From: an uncultured Planctomycetales bacterium
GTDB lineage: Bacteria; Planctomycetota; Planctomycetia; Pirellulales; Thermoguttaceae
NCBI GenBank assembly: GCA_937889015.1
Contig: CALARR010000032.1
Span: forward strand, 21,068-85,067
Direction of reading: 5' to 3'
DNA: 64,000 bases
Both the position numbers and the translations under genes were made by a program. The stretch's first letter is position 1, and every line of letters begins with the position of its first letter. The notes below the pieces were generated by a model. It was given only the letters and a program-made list of their open reading frames with translations. It ran no database searches and was not told the origin of the DNA. Shown in pieces: positions 16,499 to 26,400 of the stretch.

Positions 16499-19400
16499 AT
16501 GCTATCCCGATTCTTTCTCGACCGGCCCGTCTTCGCCTGGGTTATCGCCATCATCCTCATGGTGCTGGGCGGTCTGGCCATCTACAACCTGCCCATCTCC
16601 CAGTATCCTCCCATCGCCCCCCCCTCGATCGCGATCGAGTCCTACTACCCCGGGGCGTCGGCCGAAACGGTAGAAAACAGCGTCACCCAGATCATCGAAC
16701 AGAAGATGACGGGCTTCGACGACATGCTCTATCTCTCCGGCACCAGCGACTCGGCCGGCGCGTCGCGCATCGAGTTGACCTTCAAGCCGGGCACCGATCC
16801 CGACCTGGCCTGGGCCAAGGTCCAGAATAAGCTCCAACTGGCCATGGCCAGCCTGCCCGAAGTCGTCCAGCGCACCGGCGTCACGGTCAGCAAGTCGACG
16901 CGGAATTATCTCGTGATTGTGGGGTTGGTCTCCGAAGACGGCAGCATGGACGGCAACGACCTGCGCGACTATGCCCAGTCCAACCTGGAAAAGGTCCTGG
17001 CGCGCGTGCCCGGGGTCGGCGAAGTCAACAATTTCGGCACGCAATACGCCATGCGTGTGTGGCTCAACCCCAACAAGCTCACCGATTACCAACTGACGAT
17101 CGAGGATGTGATCGCGGCGTTGCGCGCGTACAACGTGGAGGTCTCCGCCGGCCAGTTCGGCGGAATCCCGGCCGTGAAGGGGCAGCGCCTGAACGCCTCC
17201 ATCGTGGTGCAGAACCTGCTGCGGACCCCCGAGGAGTTCGCCGCCATCCCCGTTCGCACCAACCGCGACGGCTCGGTGGTCCGCGTCAGCGACGTGGGGC
17301 GAACCGAACTGGGGACCGAATCCTACGACGTCCAGCCCGAGTACAACGGCAAACCTTGCGCCGGGATGGCCATCCGGCAGGCGCCGGGCGCCAATGCCTT
17401 GAAGACGGCCAACGCGGTCAAGAAGAAGTTGGAAGAGATGAGCCACTACTTCCCCGCCGGAATGAAGGTCGTCTATCCCTACGACACCACCCCCTTTGTC
17501 CGCGTCGCCATTGAGGAAGTCGCCAAAACCCTCTTCGAGGCGATCCTCCTGGTCTTCCTGGTCATGTGGCTCTTCATGGGCAACATCCGCGCCACGCTCA
17601 TCCCCACCATTGCCGTGCCGGTGGTCCTGCTGGGGACCTTCGCCACGCTGGGAGCCTTCGGGTTCTCCATCAACATGCTGACCATGTTCGCCATGGTGCT
17701 GGCCATCGGCTTGCTGGTCGACGACGCCATCGTGGTCGTGGAGAACGTGGAACGCATCATGTCCGAGGAAGGGCTTCCGCCGCGCGAGGCCACGGCCAAG
17801 TCCATGGACCAGATCACCAGCGCCCTGATCGGCATCGGCCTGGTGCTCTCCGCCGTGTTTGGCCCCATGGCCTTCTTCCCCGGGTCGACCGGCGTGATCT
17901 ACCGCCAGTTCTCCGTGACCATCATCGCCTCCATGATGCTGTCGGTGCTCGTGGCCTTGATCCTCACGCCGGTCCTCTGCGCCTCGTTGCTCAAGCCCGT
18001 GGCTGCGGGACACGAGCCGGCCGAGAACGCCTTCTTCCTGCTGCGTCCCTTCTTCCGCTGGTTCGACCGCGTCTTCTTCTGGATCCGCGACCGCTACGTG
18101 GGCCTGGTTGGCTATTCGCTCGCGCGCAAAATCCGCTTCCTGTTCGTCTACCTGCTCTTGGTCGGCGTCGTCGGTTACGTCTACCTGCAACTCCCCAGCA
18201 GCTTTCTGCCGGATGAGGATCAAGGGACCCTCATGTGCCCGATCATCTTGCCGACCGGGACCACGCTGGAGCAGACCAAGGTGGTCGCGGATCAGGTGTC
18301 GCGGCACCTTCGCGAACAGGAGTCCGAGGCCGTCGAGTCGTGCATGGCGATCCCCGGCTTCGGCTTTTCCGGACGAGCCCAAAACAACGCCATGGTCTTC
18401 GTCAAGATGAAGGACTGGGCGCTTCGCCAGGATCCAAAGTTGAAGGCCAAGGCCGTGGCCAATCGCGTGATGGGAGCCTTCGCCCAGAACCGCAACGCCA
18501 TGGTCATCGTCTCCCCGCCGCCCGCCGTCATGGAGTTGGGCATGGTCCGCGGCGTCGATTTCCAACTGATGGACCGCGGCGGTGTCGGACACGCGGTCTT
18601 GATGGACGCCCGCAACCAACTCCTCGGCATGGCCCGCCAGGACCCGCGATTGAACCCGATGACGGTCCGGCCCAACGGCCTGGACGATGTCCCCGAATTC
18701 CGGGTCGACGTCAACTGGGAAGCGGCCGGCGCCCAGGGAGTCCCCATCAGTTCCATCCACACCACCCTCTCCGCCGCCTTCGGCAGCGCCTACGTCAACA
18801 ACTTCATCCAGGCCGGCCGCGTCAAGCGCGTCTACGTCCAGGCCGACGCCCCCTACCGCATGTTGCCCCAGGACCTGGAGAGACTTTACGTCCGCAATAC
18901 CGCCGGCAAGATGGTCCCCTACGCCTCCTTCGCCAGCAGCCACTGGAGCTCCAATTCTCCCCGCCTGGAACGCTTCAACGGCTTCCCCTCCATGAACATC
19001 GTGGCCGAGCCGGCCCCGGGCCGAAGCTCCGGCGAAGCCATGCAGGCCATGGAGGAAATCGTCGCCGAGCTCCCGGCGGGCATCGGCTTTGACTGGAACG
19101 GGCTTTCCTACCAGGAACGGATGGCCACGGCCCAGGGGCCGATCCTCTATGCCTTCTCCATCCTGGTGATCTTCCTCTGCGTCGCCGCCCTCTATGAAAG
19201 CTGGACCATCCCCTTTGTCAACCTCCTGATGTTGCCCCTGGGCGTGCTCGGCGCGTTGGCGGCCATCCACCTGCGAGGATTCCCCAACGACGTCTATTTC
19301 CAGATCGGCTTCCTCACCACCCTGGGCCTCTCCACCAAGAACGCCATCCTCATCATTCAATTCATCAAGGAACAGATGCGGCAGGGCGAAGGACTGATCG

Positions 19401-19672
19401 AAGCCACGCTGGCGGCGGTCAAGATCCGCTTCCGTCCCGTGATCATGACCTCCCTGGCCTTCTTCTTCGGCACACTGCCGCTGGCCATGGCCGCCGGCGC
19501 CGGCGCCGGCGCCATGACCGCCATCGGCACCGCCGTCACCGGCGGTATGCTCTCGGCTACCTTCATCGACCTGATCTTCATCCCCCTGTTCTTCGTCCTG
19601 GTCTCCAGCATCTTCAGCCGGGAACGAACGCCCGCCTCCGACCAGCCGGCCGTCGCGCCCAACCATCCGTAA
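16499..19672 (+). CDS. RND multidrug efflux pump, HAE1 family (AcrB/MexB-like)
   Basis: 1057 residues, typical for the family. N-terminus LSRFFLDRPVFAWVIAIILM, then the porter-domain opening QYPPIAPPSIAIESYYPGAS. TM4 proton-relay residues are intact (GLLVDDAIVVVENVER, the paired Asp) and the TM10 Lys is present in STKNAILIIQF, so a functional proton/drug antiporter is expected. It exports hydrophobic or amphiphilic compounds using the proton gradient. Encoded directly after its adaptor and before an outer-membrane factor. Drug specificity cannot be read from sequence. Confidence 0.95.
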   Translation: MLSRFFLDRPVFAWVIAIILMVLGGLAIYNLPISQYPPIAPPSIAIESYYPGASAETVENSVTQIIEQKMTGFDDMLYLSGTSDSAGASRIELTFKPGTDPDLAWAKVQNKLQLAMASLPEVVQRTGVTVSKSTRNYLVIVGLVSEDGSMDGNDLRDYAQSNLEKVLARVPGVGEVNNFGTQYAMRVWLNPNKLTDYQLTIEDVIAALRAYNVEVSAGQFGGIPAVKGQRLNASIVVQNLLRTPEEFAAIPVRTNRDGSVVRVSDVGRTELGTESYDVQPEYNGKPCAGMAIRQAPGANALKTANAVKKKLEEMSHYFPAGMKVVYPYDTTPFVRVAIEEVAKTLFEAILLVFLVMWLFMGNIRATLIPTIAVPVVLLGTFATLGAFGFSINMLTMFAMVLAIGLLVDDAIVVVENVERIMSEEGLPPREATAKSMDQITSALIGIGLVLSAVFGPMAFFPGSTGVIYRQFSVTIIASMMLSVLVALILTPVLCASLLKPVAAGHEPAENAFFLLRPFFRWFDRVFFWIRDRYVGLVGYSLARKIRFLFVYLLLVGVVGYVYLQLPSSFLPDEDQGTLMCPIILPTGTTLEQTKVVADQVSRHLREQESEAVESCMAIPGFGFSGRAQNNAMVFVKMKDWALRQDPKLKAKAVANRVMGAFAQNRNAMVIVSPPPAVMELGMVRGVDFQLMDRGGVGHAVLMDARNQLLGMARQDPRLNPMTVRPNGLDDVPEFRVDVNWEAAGAQGVPISSIHTTLSAAFGSAYVNNFIQAGRVKRVYVQADAPYRMLPQDLERLYVRNTAGKMVPYASFASSHWSSNSPRLERFNGFPSMNIVAEPAPGRSSGEAMQAMEEIVAELPAGIGFDWNGLSYQERMATAQGPILYAFSILVIFLCVAALYESWTIPFVNLLMLPLGVLGALAAIHLRGFPNDVYFQIGFLTTLGLSTKNAILIIQFIKEQMRQGEGLIEATLAAVKIRFRPVIMTSLAFFFGTLPLAMAAGAGAGAMTAIGTAVTGGMLSATFIDLIFIPLFFVLVSSIFSRERTPASDQPAVAPNHP

Positions 19673-19822
19673 CGGCTCTCCGCAGCGGTCTCCTGTTGGC
19701 CCCCACCAGGCCGCCAGCGACTCCCTGACGCCAGCCGGTTGAACCCCAAGCCGACCGGGCACGTTGCGCGGCCTGGAAGCCTGCCCTTGCCGGCACGCCA
19801 GATTCGCGGTCCGTTCCTCTCG

Positions 19823-19880
19823 TCTTCCAACCCGCCAAGGGACCAGCCGCCCCACCGGAAGGCCGGCACAGCACGCCCAG
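19823..19880 (+). repeat. Diverged family 1 repeat in the pump/outer-membrane-factor gap
   Basis: CCACCGGAAGGCCGG and the following 30 bases match the family 1 core (GACCAACGGAAGGCCGGGAA then an ACC-GGGCTCCC-like stretch) with several differences. It lies in the 421-bp gap before the outer-membrane-factor gene, in that gene's orientation. Apart from this I see no gene in 19673-20093. Confidence 0.35.
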
Positions 19881-20093
19881 CTTCCCACGATCTCCTCTCC
19901 TTGACCGTGCAAAATCCAACACGGTCTCTGCAATCCAATTCCAATTGCCGGCCATCGCCCCCACTGTTTAGCGGGACAAGCGACACGATTGCGCAAAGTC
20001 TGCGGCCAAGCAAAGGTGTTCAGGCCCAACCGAACCGGAAATGACGATCGTAACAAGAGAACGTCTTCTGCTGATCGTGCCGGAGAAATGGCC

Positions 20094-21731
20094 ATGAAAG
20101 CCTGTGCGAGGGTGTCACACAAAACGTCGCTCTATCCGCCCAAGGACGCACGCGTCCGACGGAGCTGTCGTTACTCGCTTGGACTGCTCACGCTCCTGCT
20201 CCTGGCAAGCGCCACCGGCTGCACCAGTTGGCGTGAGTACATCGCCAACGGCTTCAAGGTGGGGCCCAACTACTGCCGCCCCGCCGTGCCCGTGGCCGAC
20301 CAGTGGATCGATGCCGGCGACACGACCCTCGACACCCAACGCGTCGACAACGCGGCCTGGTGGCGGAACTTCAACGACCCCGTCCTGGATTCCCTGGTCG
20401 CCTCGGCCTATCAGCAGAACCTGACCCTGCGCGTCGCGGGCATGCGGATCCTCGAAGCTCGCGCCCTGCGCGCCATCGCCGCCGGCGAGTTGTTCCCGCA
20501 ATCGCAGCAAGCCTTCGGCGACTACTCGCGGATTGGACTGAGCAAGAACGGGCCCTACGGCATGTCCTCCGATCGTTTCTACAGCGACTGGACGCTCGGC
20601 ACCAGCCTCGCCTGGGAACTCGACTTCTGGGGCCGGTTCCGCCGCGCCATCGAAGCCGCCGACGCCAATCTCGACGTGTCGGTGGAAAGCTACGACAACG
20701 TCCTGGTGCTGCTCCTGTCCGACGTGGCCACGAGCTACCTGAACGTCCGCGTCGCCGAACAGCGCCTGGCCTACGCCCGGCAGAATGTCGACATCCAGCG
20801 CGGCAGCCTGAAGCTGGCCGAGGACCGTCTCCGCCACGGCGCCACCACGCGACTCGACGTGACGCAGGCCATGTCCGCCGTGGCCCAGACCGAGGCCACC
20901 ATCCCCAACCTCGAGGCCGCGCGGCGCCAAGCCGTCAATCAACTCTGTGTGCTCCTGGGCGTTCCGCCACGCAGCCTCGATGATCTGCTGGCCGGCGCCA
21001 GCGGCATCCCCAACACTCCGCCGCAAGTGGCCGTGGGCATCCCGGCCGAACTCCTCCGCCGCCGTCCGGACGTGCGCCAGGCCGAACGCGAAGTCGCCGC
21101 ACAGAGCGCCTTGATCGGCGTGGCCGTTTCCGACTTGTATCCCCATTTCTCCATCAGCGGCACCATCTACCTCGACGCCCTCAAGTTCGAGGACCTCCTC
21201 GACGCCGGTTCCGTCGCCGGCAGCGTCGGCCCCTCGTTCCGCTGGGATATCCTCCACTACGGACGGCTGGCCAACCGGGTCCGCGCCCAGGAAGCGCGTT
21301 TCTACCAACTGGCTATTCAGTACCAGAACGTCGTGTTGCGTGCCAACGCCGAGGCCGAGGACGCCATCGTCGGCTTCCTCAAGACGCAGCAGCAAGTCAA
21401 GTGGCTGCTGCAAAGCACCGACAGCGCGCGCGAATCCGTGGAACTGGTCTCGCAACAGTACCGCGAAGGAAAAGTCGACTTCAACCGGGTGTTCGACGTC
21501 CAGGAACTCTTGACCCAACAGCAGGACCAGTTGGCCATCGCCCAAGGTGCCGTGGACCAGAATCTGATCCAGCTCTATCGCGCCCTCGGCGGTGGCTGGC
21601 AGATACGCCTGGGCGAGATCCCGGTGGCGCAGACTGGACCCGTACCGGACCAGCCGACCCAGCCCGCACCCTTCCCAACGCAACCCACGCCGGCTCCCCC
21701 GCAACCGGTCCCCGCGCCGCCCCAAGCCTGA
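20094..21731 (+). CDS. RND efflux outer-membrane factor (OprM/NodT-family lipoprotein)
   Basis: 545 residues from ATG 20094 (GGAGA upstream). Lipobox SATGC follows a hydrophobic segment. The family opening KVGPNYCRPAVPVADQW is followed by AWWRNFNDPVLDSLVASAY and LAWELDFWGRFRRAIEAA, then a second repeat half (RPDVRQAEREVAAQSALIGV), the two-fold structure of TolC-like channels. The C-terminal 35 residues are a Pro/Gln/Thr-rich tail not usual for OprM. It forms the trimeric exit duct for the pump. It is separated from the pump gene by 421 bp, so it may have its own promoter as well as readthrough. Confidence 0.92.
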   Translation: MKACARVSHKTSLYPPKDARVRRSCRYSLGLLTLLLLASATGCTSWREYIANGFKVGPNYCRPAVPVADQWIDAGDTTLDTQRVDNAAWWRNFNDPVLDSLVASAYQQNLTLRVAGMRILEARALRAIAAGELFPQSQQAFGDYSRIGLSKNGPYGMSSDRFYSDWTLGTSLAWELDFWGRFRRAIEAADANLDVSVESYDNVLVLLLSDVATSYLNVRVAEQRLAYARQNVDIQRGSLKLAEDRLRHGATTRLDVTQAMSAVAQTEATIPNLEAARRQAVNQLCVLLGVPPRSLDDLLAGASGIPNTPPQVAVGIPAELLRRRPDVRQAEREVAAQSALIGVAVSDLYPHFSISGTIYLDALKFEDLLDAGSVAGSVGPSFRWDILHYGRLANRVRAQEARFYQLAIQYQNVVLRANAEAEDAIVGFLKTQQQVKWLLQSTDSARESVELVSQQYREGKVDFNRVFDVQELLTQQQDQLAIAQGAVDQNLIQLYRALGGGWQIRLGEIPVAQTGPVPDQPTQPAPFPTQPTPAPPQPVPAPPQA

Positions 21732-21788
21732 CCACAGCCGGCCCCATGACCCTGTAACGAGCCCCAGTGCGGCTCGGGAGTCACCACG

Positions 21789-22208
21789 ATGATCCGAATT
21801 CTTGTCGCCGCGGCCTTGCTCGCCGTGTTGGGGTCGGGCCCGTCGCTTTGCGCCGAGGATTGCCAACCCACCCACACCTGCCGCAAGCCGCCCTGCGCGG
21901 CGAACACCGGCCCCTGCGCGCCGCTCAGCAATCGCAGCCTCCTGGCTCGGGCGATCGGCGCGCAGCAGTGTTGTGCCATTTGCGCAGCCTCGCCCTGCTG
22001 GTGCCCCAACGACTACTGCCCCAGGCCGCAACCCTGCATCGGTTGCCCAGGCCTCTGCTACTGCCCGGACACCTATTGCCCCAAGCCATTGCCCTGCGTG
22101 CCCTGCCCCCCACCCTCGTGCTGCCCGGACACCTATTGCCCCAAACCCGCACCGAACCTGTGCCTCCCTCTCCATCGCGACGCCCTGCGCTGCGCCCCGG
22201 GCCGCTGA
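21789..22208 (+). CDS. Small secreted Cys/Pro-rich protein with CPDTYCPKP repeats
   Basis: 139 residues with a clear signal peptide (MIRILVAAALLAVLGSG) and 23 cysteines. The central region has three near-tandem units, CPNDYCPRPQPC, CPDTYCPKPLPC and CPDTYCPKPAPN, plus other Cys pairs; the last two units are nearly identical at DNA level and 60 bases apart. No homology recognised. Such spacing suggests disulfide cross-linking or metal binding outside the cell. It follows the outer-membrane factor by 57 bases with GGGAG before the ATG, so it is probably the last gene of the efflux operon. No function can be assigned. Confidence 0.65.
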   Translation: MIRILVAAALLAVLGSGPSLCAEDCQPTHTCRKPPCAANTGPCAPLSNRSLLARAIGAQQCCAICAASPCWCPNDYCPRPQPCIGCPGLCYCPDTYCPKPLPCVPCPPPSCCPDTYCPKPAPNLCLPLHRDALRCAPGR

Positions 22209-22443
22209 CGCGGAAGCGCCGATCGCCTCGGCCCCAACCCGGGTTATTCCGCGGCCCATCAAAGGCCGAATCGCCAGCAAGGGAGCAACGGCAATTCGCC
22301 CTGAAGCCCGAAGCGCCAGCGAGGGACCCGTGACCAAACACCTTCGCTTGCGCTTTCCGCTTCGATGGCGCACGGTGCGATCCCGACACCAGGGGCCGTG
22401 AATCATCCGGGCTCACTTCAAGAATCACTTCAAGAATCACAAA

Positions 22444-22493
22444 ACCCGCGGCAGACACGCAGAGGGTTTGCTCTGCGTGCCTCGGCCGCGGGT
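22444..22493. terminator. GC-rich double-stem hairpin between convergent genes
   Basis: ACCCGCGGC (22444-22452) pairs with GCCGCGGGT (22485-22493), and inside it CACGCAGAG pairs with CTCTGCGTG around a GGTTTG loop. AAAA precedes and a T-containing stretch follows. It lies between the stop of the Cys-rich gene and the stop of the convergent sialate esterase gene and could end both. The rest of gap 22209-22531 has a tandem CACTTCAAGAAT duplication and no gene. Confidence 0.55.
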
Positions 22494-22531
22494 CGTGTCT
22501 CAGACGGCGCCTGCACCACGCCTACACCGCA

Positions 22532-24100
22532 TCACTTCGCCTCGGCTGTGATCCCCGGCCAATCGTCCGTGCGGAACGGGCAGGCCGGCAGCCCCGCCTT
22601 GCTATACAGATTGCAGATCGGGTTGTCCGCCCAGGCGTAGCGCACGGCGGCCGGATCCGCCACCGCTGCGCTGCTCACAACCACCTTCTCGCCTTCGATC
22701 CGCGCCTGGGCCCACACGAACTTGCGATCGGCCCCGGCGACGGCAAAGCCCTTCAGCTCCGCCGAGTCCTTGGCCACCAGACCGCCGCCCACGTGATCGA
22801 AGCTGATCACCAGCTCCTTGCCGCGCTTCTGGAACGCCTTGTACATCGGGCTGCTGTAGACCACGTTCTGGCCGTAGTCCTTGGCCAGGGCCCACAGCGC
22901 CAGCCGCTTGCCCACATCCTGCTTGTTCTTGGGATGGATGTCGCCCGCCTCGCCAATGTCGATGATCACCGCCTGCCCCGTCTTCGGCAGCTTGAGGGTC
23001 ATCGTCTGCGCCTCGCGCAGTTCCGCCCAGTCGCTGTCGGCCGGCTCGGGCTTCACGGCCTTGTAGTTGGCCAGTTGCACGAAGTAGAAGGGGAAGTCGC
23101 CCTGCCCCCAGTCCGTACGCCAGTTGTTGATCATCTTCGGGAACAGATCGCGATACTGGTACGCCCGGCCCGCGTTGCTCTCGCCCTGATACCAGATCGC
23201 GCCGCGGATGGCGTAGGGGATCAGCGGCAGCAGCATGCCGTTGTAAAGATTGGCCGCGCGGTGCTGACCGGTGCGGAAATCGGTCGGCTTGCGCGGCGGC
23301 TTGGGCGCGTCCTTGCCCTCGGCCTTGGCCTTGGCCGCGGCCTTCTTCCAGTTCTCCACCTGCTTCGCGTAGTTTGCCGCCACTTTCTCCGGGTCCCAGT
23401 TGGCCGCCGTCGCATCCGTGCGCTCCAACAGCGGCTTGTATTGCGCGTCGGCCTCCAGAATCGACCGCTTGACCCACGCCTCGCAAGACGAACCGCCCCA
23501 CGAACAGTGAATCAACCCGATCGGAATCCCCAACTTCTGCTGCAGCTCGCGACCGAAGAAATATGCCGCGGCGCTGAACCGCCCCACGCTCTCCGGGCTG
23601 CACTCCACCCACTGGCCTTTGAAATCCTTCTGCGGCTCCTGCGTGCCGACCTGCGGCACGCTCAGCAGGCGGATCTTGGGGAACTTCGCCGCGGCAATCT
23701 CCGCCTCGGAATTGTTGCTCGCAGCCACCGTCATTTGCATGTTCGATTGGCCCGAGCACAGCCACACCTCGCCCACGAGAATGTTCTGGATCGTGATCGA
23801 GTTCTTGCCGGACACGGTCATCGTGTGCGGGCCGCCCACCGGCAACGGATCGAGCCGCACCAGCCACTTGCCGCTGGCGTCCGGCTGGGCCTTCTTGCTC
23901 TGGCCCTGAATGCTGACGGTCACTTGCTCTCCGGCGTCGGCCCAACCCCAAATCGGCGCGGCCATGTCGCGTTGCAGAACCATGTTGTCGGTGACCACGG
24001 CCGGCAGTCGTACATCGGCCATGGCCGGCACCGCCACCGCCGCCAAGGCCACCAGGGCCACACTCCTCCAGAACCACGCTCGCAAGGCACGTTCAGGCAT
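22532..24100 (-). CDS. Secreted sialate O-acetylesterase (SGNH-like hydrolase)
   Basis: 522 residues with signal peptide (about 1-28). N-terminal beta domain VVTDNMVLQRDMAAPIWGWA is typical of the family; the SGNH block follows with WLCSGQSNMQM (Ser119 nucleophile), CSWGGSSCEAW (oxyanion Gly), WYQGESNAG, and VIIDIGEAGDIHPKN carrying the catalytic Asp-x-x-His. All triad elements are present. It removes O-acetyl groups from sialic acids or, in planctomycetes, probably from other acetylated glycans. ATG 24100 has GGAGGAG upstream. The secreted lyase-like gene precedes it on the same strand, 142 bases away. Confidence 0.9.
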   Translation of the reverse strand: MPERALRAWFWRSVALVALAAVAVPAMADVRLPAVVTDNMVLQRDMAAPIWGWADAGEQVTVSIQGQSKKAQPDASGKWLVRLDPLPVGGPHTMTVSGKNSITIQNILVGEVWLCSGQSNMQMTVAASNNSEAEIAAAKFPKIRLLSVPQVGTQEPQKDFKGQWVECSPESVGRFSAAAYFFGRELQQKLGIPIGLIHCSWGGSSCEAWVKRSILEADAQYKPLLERTDATAANWDPEKVAANYAKQVENWKKAAAKAKAEGKDAPKPPRKPTDFRTGQHRAANLYNGMLLPLIPYAIRGAIWYQGESNAGRAYQYRDLFPKMINNWRTDWGQGDFPFYFVQLANYKAVKPEPADSDWAELREAQTMTLKLPKTGQAVIIDIGEAGDIHPKNKQDVGKRLALWALAKDYGQNVVYSSPMYKAFQKRGKELVISFDHVGGGLVAKDSAELKGFAVAGADRKFVWAQARIEGEKVVVSSAAVADPAAVRYAWADNPICNLYSKAGLPACPFRTDDWPGITAEAK

Positions 24101-24242
24101 GATCTCCTCCTGGGAATCGGGGCGGGGGAAGAATCGCCGGGCACGCAGCCCCCTCGCGGCCCAGCGACTGGCTATTGTAATTCAAGGCCCAGCCGAAGAC
24201 ACCCCCAGGCCCGCAATCCAACGCGCCGGCGCCCGGCAGAGC

Positions 24243-26183
24243 CTACGGCCGGCAACGCACCCGCACCTCGCACTCCGATAGGGTCTGTCCCGTCTGCCAG
24301 GCCTCGGGCACGGCGACCGCGTTGAGGTATAGCCTGTCGGTGGCCCGGCCGCGATCGGCAGCCTTGGCCGCGGCGTACACGAAGTTCATCGCCCGCTCGG
24401 ATTCGATCTGCAGAATCGAGTCGATCTCAATCCGCCGCGCCTGCCCTTCCCACTGCTTCCCACTCTGGGCCGGCACCGTCTGCGATTGCCCATCCATGCT
24501 CAACGTCCGCCGGCCGCGCTCGTAGACCCACGCAGGATTGTTGAGAATACCGATCAAGCCGGTCTGGATCTGCTCCAGCGCGCCCTCCTCCAGCATTTCC
24601 AGCCGCTCGCGCATGATCCAGGCCCCGTCGGCCTCCGACACATATTCCAGGTGCGCGCGCACGTGCTCACCATGATCCACCACCAATCTCACCCGAAACG
24701 TGTCCGCCCCGTCGGTCACGTCCGCCGACCGCACCGTCACCGGCAACGGCCGAGACTTGCCTTTCACACGCACCTCGCCGATCCCGTTGCGCATGTCGGG
24801 CGAGACGATGCGGTCCAGGCGGTAAGGCACGCACTGGGCCATGATCCGCGCCCCCCAACTCACCGTGTGAATGGCCTGCGGCGTGCGCCGCAGAATCAAC
24901 TTGCCCGCGTCCAACCGCCGCACGCCCAGCTTGGGTTGCGGCCGATCGTCGATCGCGCCGGCCGTCTGCAGCAGCAGCCACTCGTGCGCCATCTTGCGAA
25001 AAGCGTCGTGCTGGGTCGATGCGAAGAAGTACTCGCCCGCACGGAACACCGTCCCCTGGCTGGAACCGGCCTGCATCTTCTCCGCCGTCGCCAGGCCCCG
25101 CAGGGAGAGCGACCAGGCGTCGCCGTCTCCGCCATAAACGGCCATCAGCAAATGCGCGTACGTCCAGGCCGGATTGCGGAACAACGCCCAATCCTGCCCG
25201 CTCGGATAGACAAAACCGCCGTCCGGCAGCGAAAACCACTTCAGATTCTCGTACACGCCCGCCACGTTGTGCAGCAGGGCTTCCGGCGGCCGCCGGCCAG
25301 TGAGCGTATAATCCAAGGCACAACCCAACGACAGACTGAAACAGGTCATGTAGTCGGGATGCACGAAACCGTGGTTCTCCAAGGTGAAATCGTCGTAGAG
25401 ATTCGCCCCCGTGTATTGCTCGGCCACGCTCCGACCGTCCACGCGCGCAGGCGACCGCTCGTCCGCCGGCCGCAGCAGGGCCGAGAAGGCCCAACGCTGA
25501 AAGGCCCGCTCCCAACCGGGGCGGCGCGGATCGTCGGGCATCAGCACCACGGCCACCGAGAGGATCTGGCTGTTCCACGCGTTCTCTTCGGCCTTCGTGT
25601 CCTGCTGAATCCGATGCGGCGGCACGGCGTCGGCAAAACGGTCCGCTTCGTGCGCCACCACGCGCACCACACCCGCTCGCAAGTCCTCCGGCAAGTCCGA
25701 CCACACCCACCACGCCCCACGCCCCATGGCCTGGGCCCAATGCGCCGACTGCCAGGCATCGCCCCACGGCTTGCCGTCGCTGGTCTTGCGCGAACCGGTC
25801 ACATGCGTGACCACCAGATACCGCAGCATCGGGGTCAACACCTTCTTCAGCAAGTCCGCTCGCGTTTGCCCCACCACCGACTTGTCGTACGGCCCGAAAC
25901 GGCACAAAAAGGCCAACCCCTCGACCATGCCCGTGTTCGGTCGGATATAGTGCTCCGTGCTCTTGCTCTCGGTGAGCAACAACAACGAAGGCTCCGCCGT
26001 CCAGCGCTCCACCGTGCGCAACAAACCGCGCGCGTGCTGCATCGCCATCCGGTAGACGCGCGATTGGACCGGGGCCAACTCCGCACGGCACGCCTCAGGC
26101 AGAACCAGGGGCATCGGCTCGCCCGGCCGAAAGGGCGCATCGCAAGGAAGCAGCAGACAGACCGCAATCGCCAGTTCCGGCAT
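24243..26183 (-). CDS. Secreted protein with alpha/alpha-toroid polysaccharide-lyase-like features
   Basis: 646 residues from ATG 26183 (GGAGA upstream); signal peptide MPELAIAVCLLLPCDAPF. The first 400 residues are helix-rich (NTGMVEGLAFLCRFGPYDKS, GRGAWWVWSDLPEDLRAG, FTLENHGFVHPDYMTCF, LPDGGFVYPSGQDW); the last 200 are beta-rich. This recalls the alpha/alpha-barrel plus beta-sheet build of polysaccharide lyases or heparinase-like proteins, but I do not recognise the family, and no catalytic set can be fixed. The neighbouring deacetylase supports a role in breaking down acidic or acetylated polysaccharide (inference). Confidence 0.6.
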   Translation of the reverse strand: MPELAIAVCLLLPCDAPFRPGEPMPLVLPEACRAELAPVQSRVYRMAMQHARGLLRTVERWTAEPSLLLLTESKSTEHYIRPNTGMVEGLAFLCRFGPYDKSVVGQTRADLLKKVLTPMLRYLVVTHVTGSRKTSDGKPWGDAWQSAHWAQAMGRGAWWVWSDLPEDLRAGVVRVVAHEADRFADAVPPHRIQQDTKAEENAWNSQILSVAVVLMPDDPRRPGWERAFQRWAFSALLRPADERSPARVDGRSVAEQYTGANLYDDFTLENHGFVHPDYMTCFSLSLGCALDYTLTGRRPPEALLHNVAGVYENLKWFSLPDGGFVYPSGQDWALFRNPAWTYAHLLMAVYGGDGDAWSLSLRGLATAEKMQAGSSQGTVFRAGEYFFASTQHDAFRKMAHEWLLLQTAGAIDDRPQPKLGVRRLDAGKLILRRTPQAIHTVSWGARIMAQCVPYRLDRIVSPDMRNGIGEVRVKGKSRPLPVTVRSADVTDGADTFRVRLVVDHGEHVRAHLEYVSEADGAWIMRERLEMLEEGALEQIQTGLIGILNNPAWVYERGRRTLSMDGQSQTVPAQSGKQWEGQARRIEIDSILQIESERAMNFVYAAAKAADRGRATDRLYLNAVAVPEAWQTGQTLSECEVRVRCRP

Positions 26184-26279
26184 GGTGATTCTCCGTCGTC
26201 CGGGACCCCGCGCCGCCAACCTGGGGGCGACACCACATTCCACCCCGCCCCCCAGCCGCGCGCACTCCGCCTAAAGGGT

Positions 26280-26310
26280 ATAATAACCATATCGCTTCCG
26301 CGACTGTCAA
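26280..26310 (-). promoter_or_regulatory. Candidate promoter for the secreted lyase-like gene
   Basis: On the minus strand a perfect TTGACA (plus 26305-26310) is followed after 19 bases by TATTAT (plus 26280-26285). The spacing is slightly long. It lies about 97 bases before the ATG at 26183. The same TA-rich stretch contains TATAAT on the plus strand, but without a matching -35. Confidence 0.42.
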
Positions 26311-26400
26311 TGATCCGCTCCACGGCAAGAATGGCCGAAGATTGCCGCCCCGCAATCTCCCGCCGCCGAGCCCCGGGCAAACGGCCCGCCAGACACGCCC

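Noticed and set aside
16502..20122. Very long open frame antisense to the RND pump
   Set aside because: It is a high-GC shadow: protein text is Gly/Asp/His/Gln-rich without domains, and the plus-strand pump is unmistakable.
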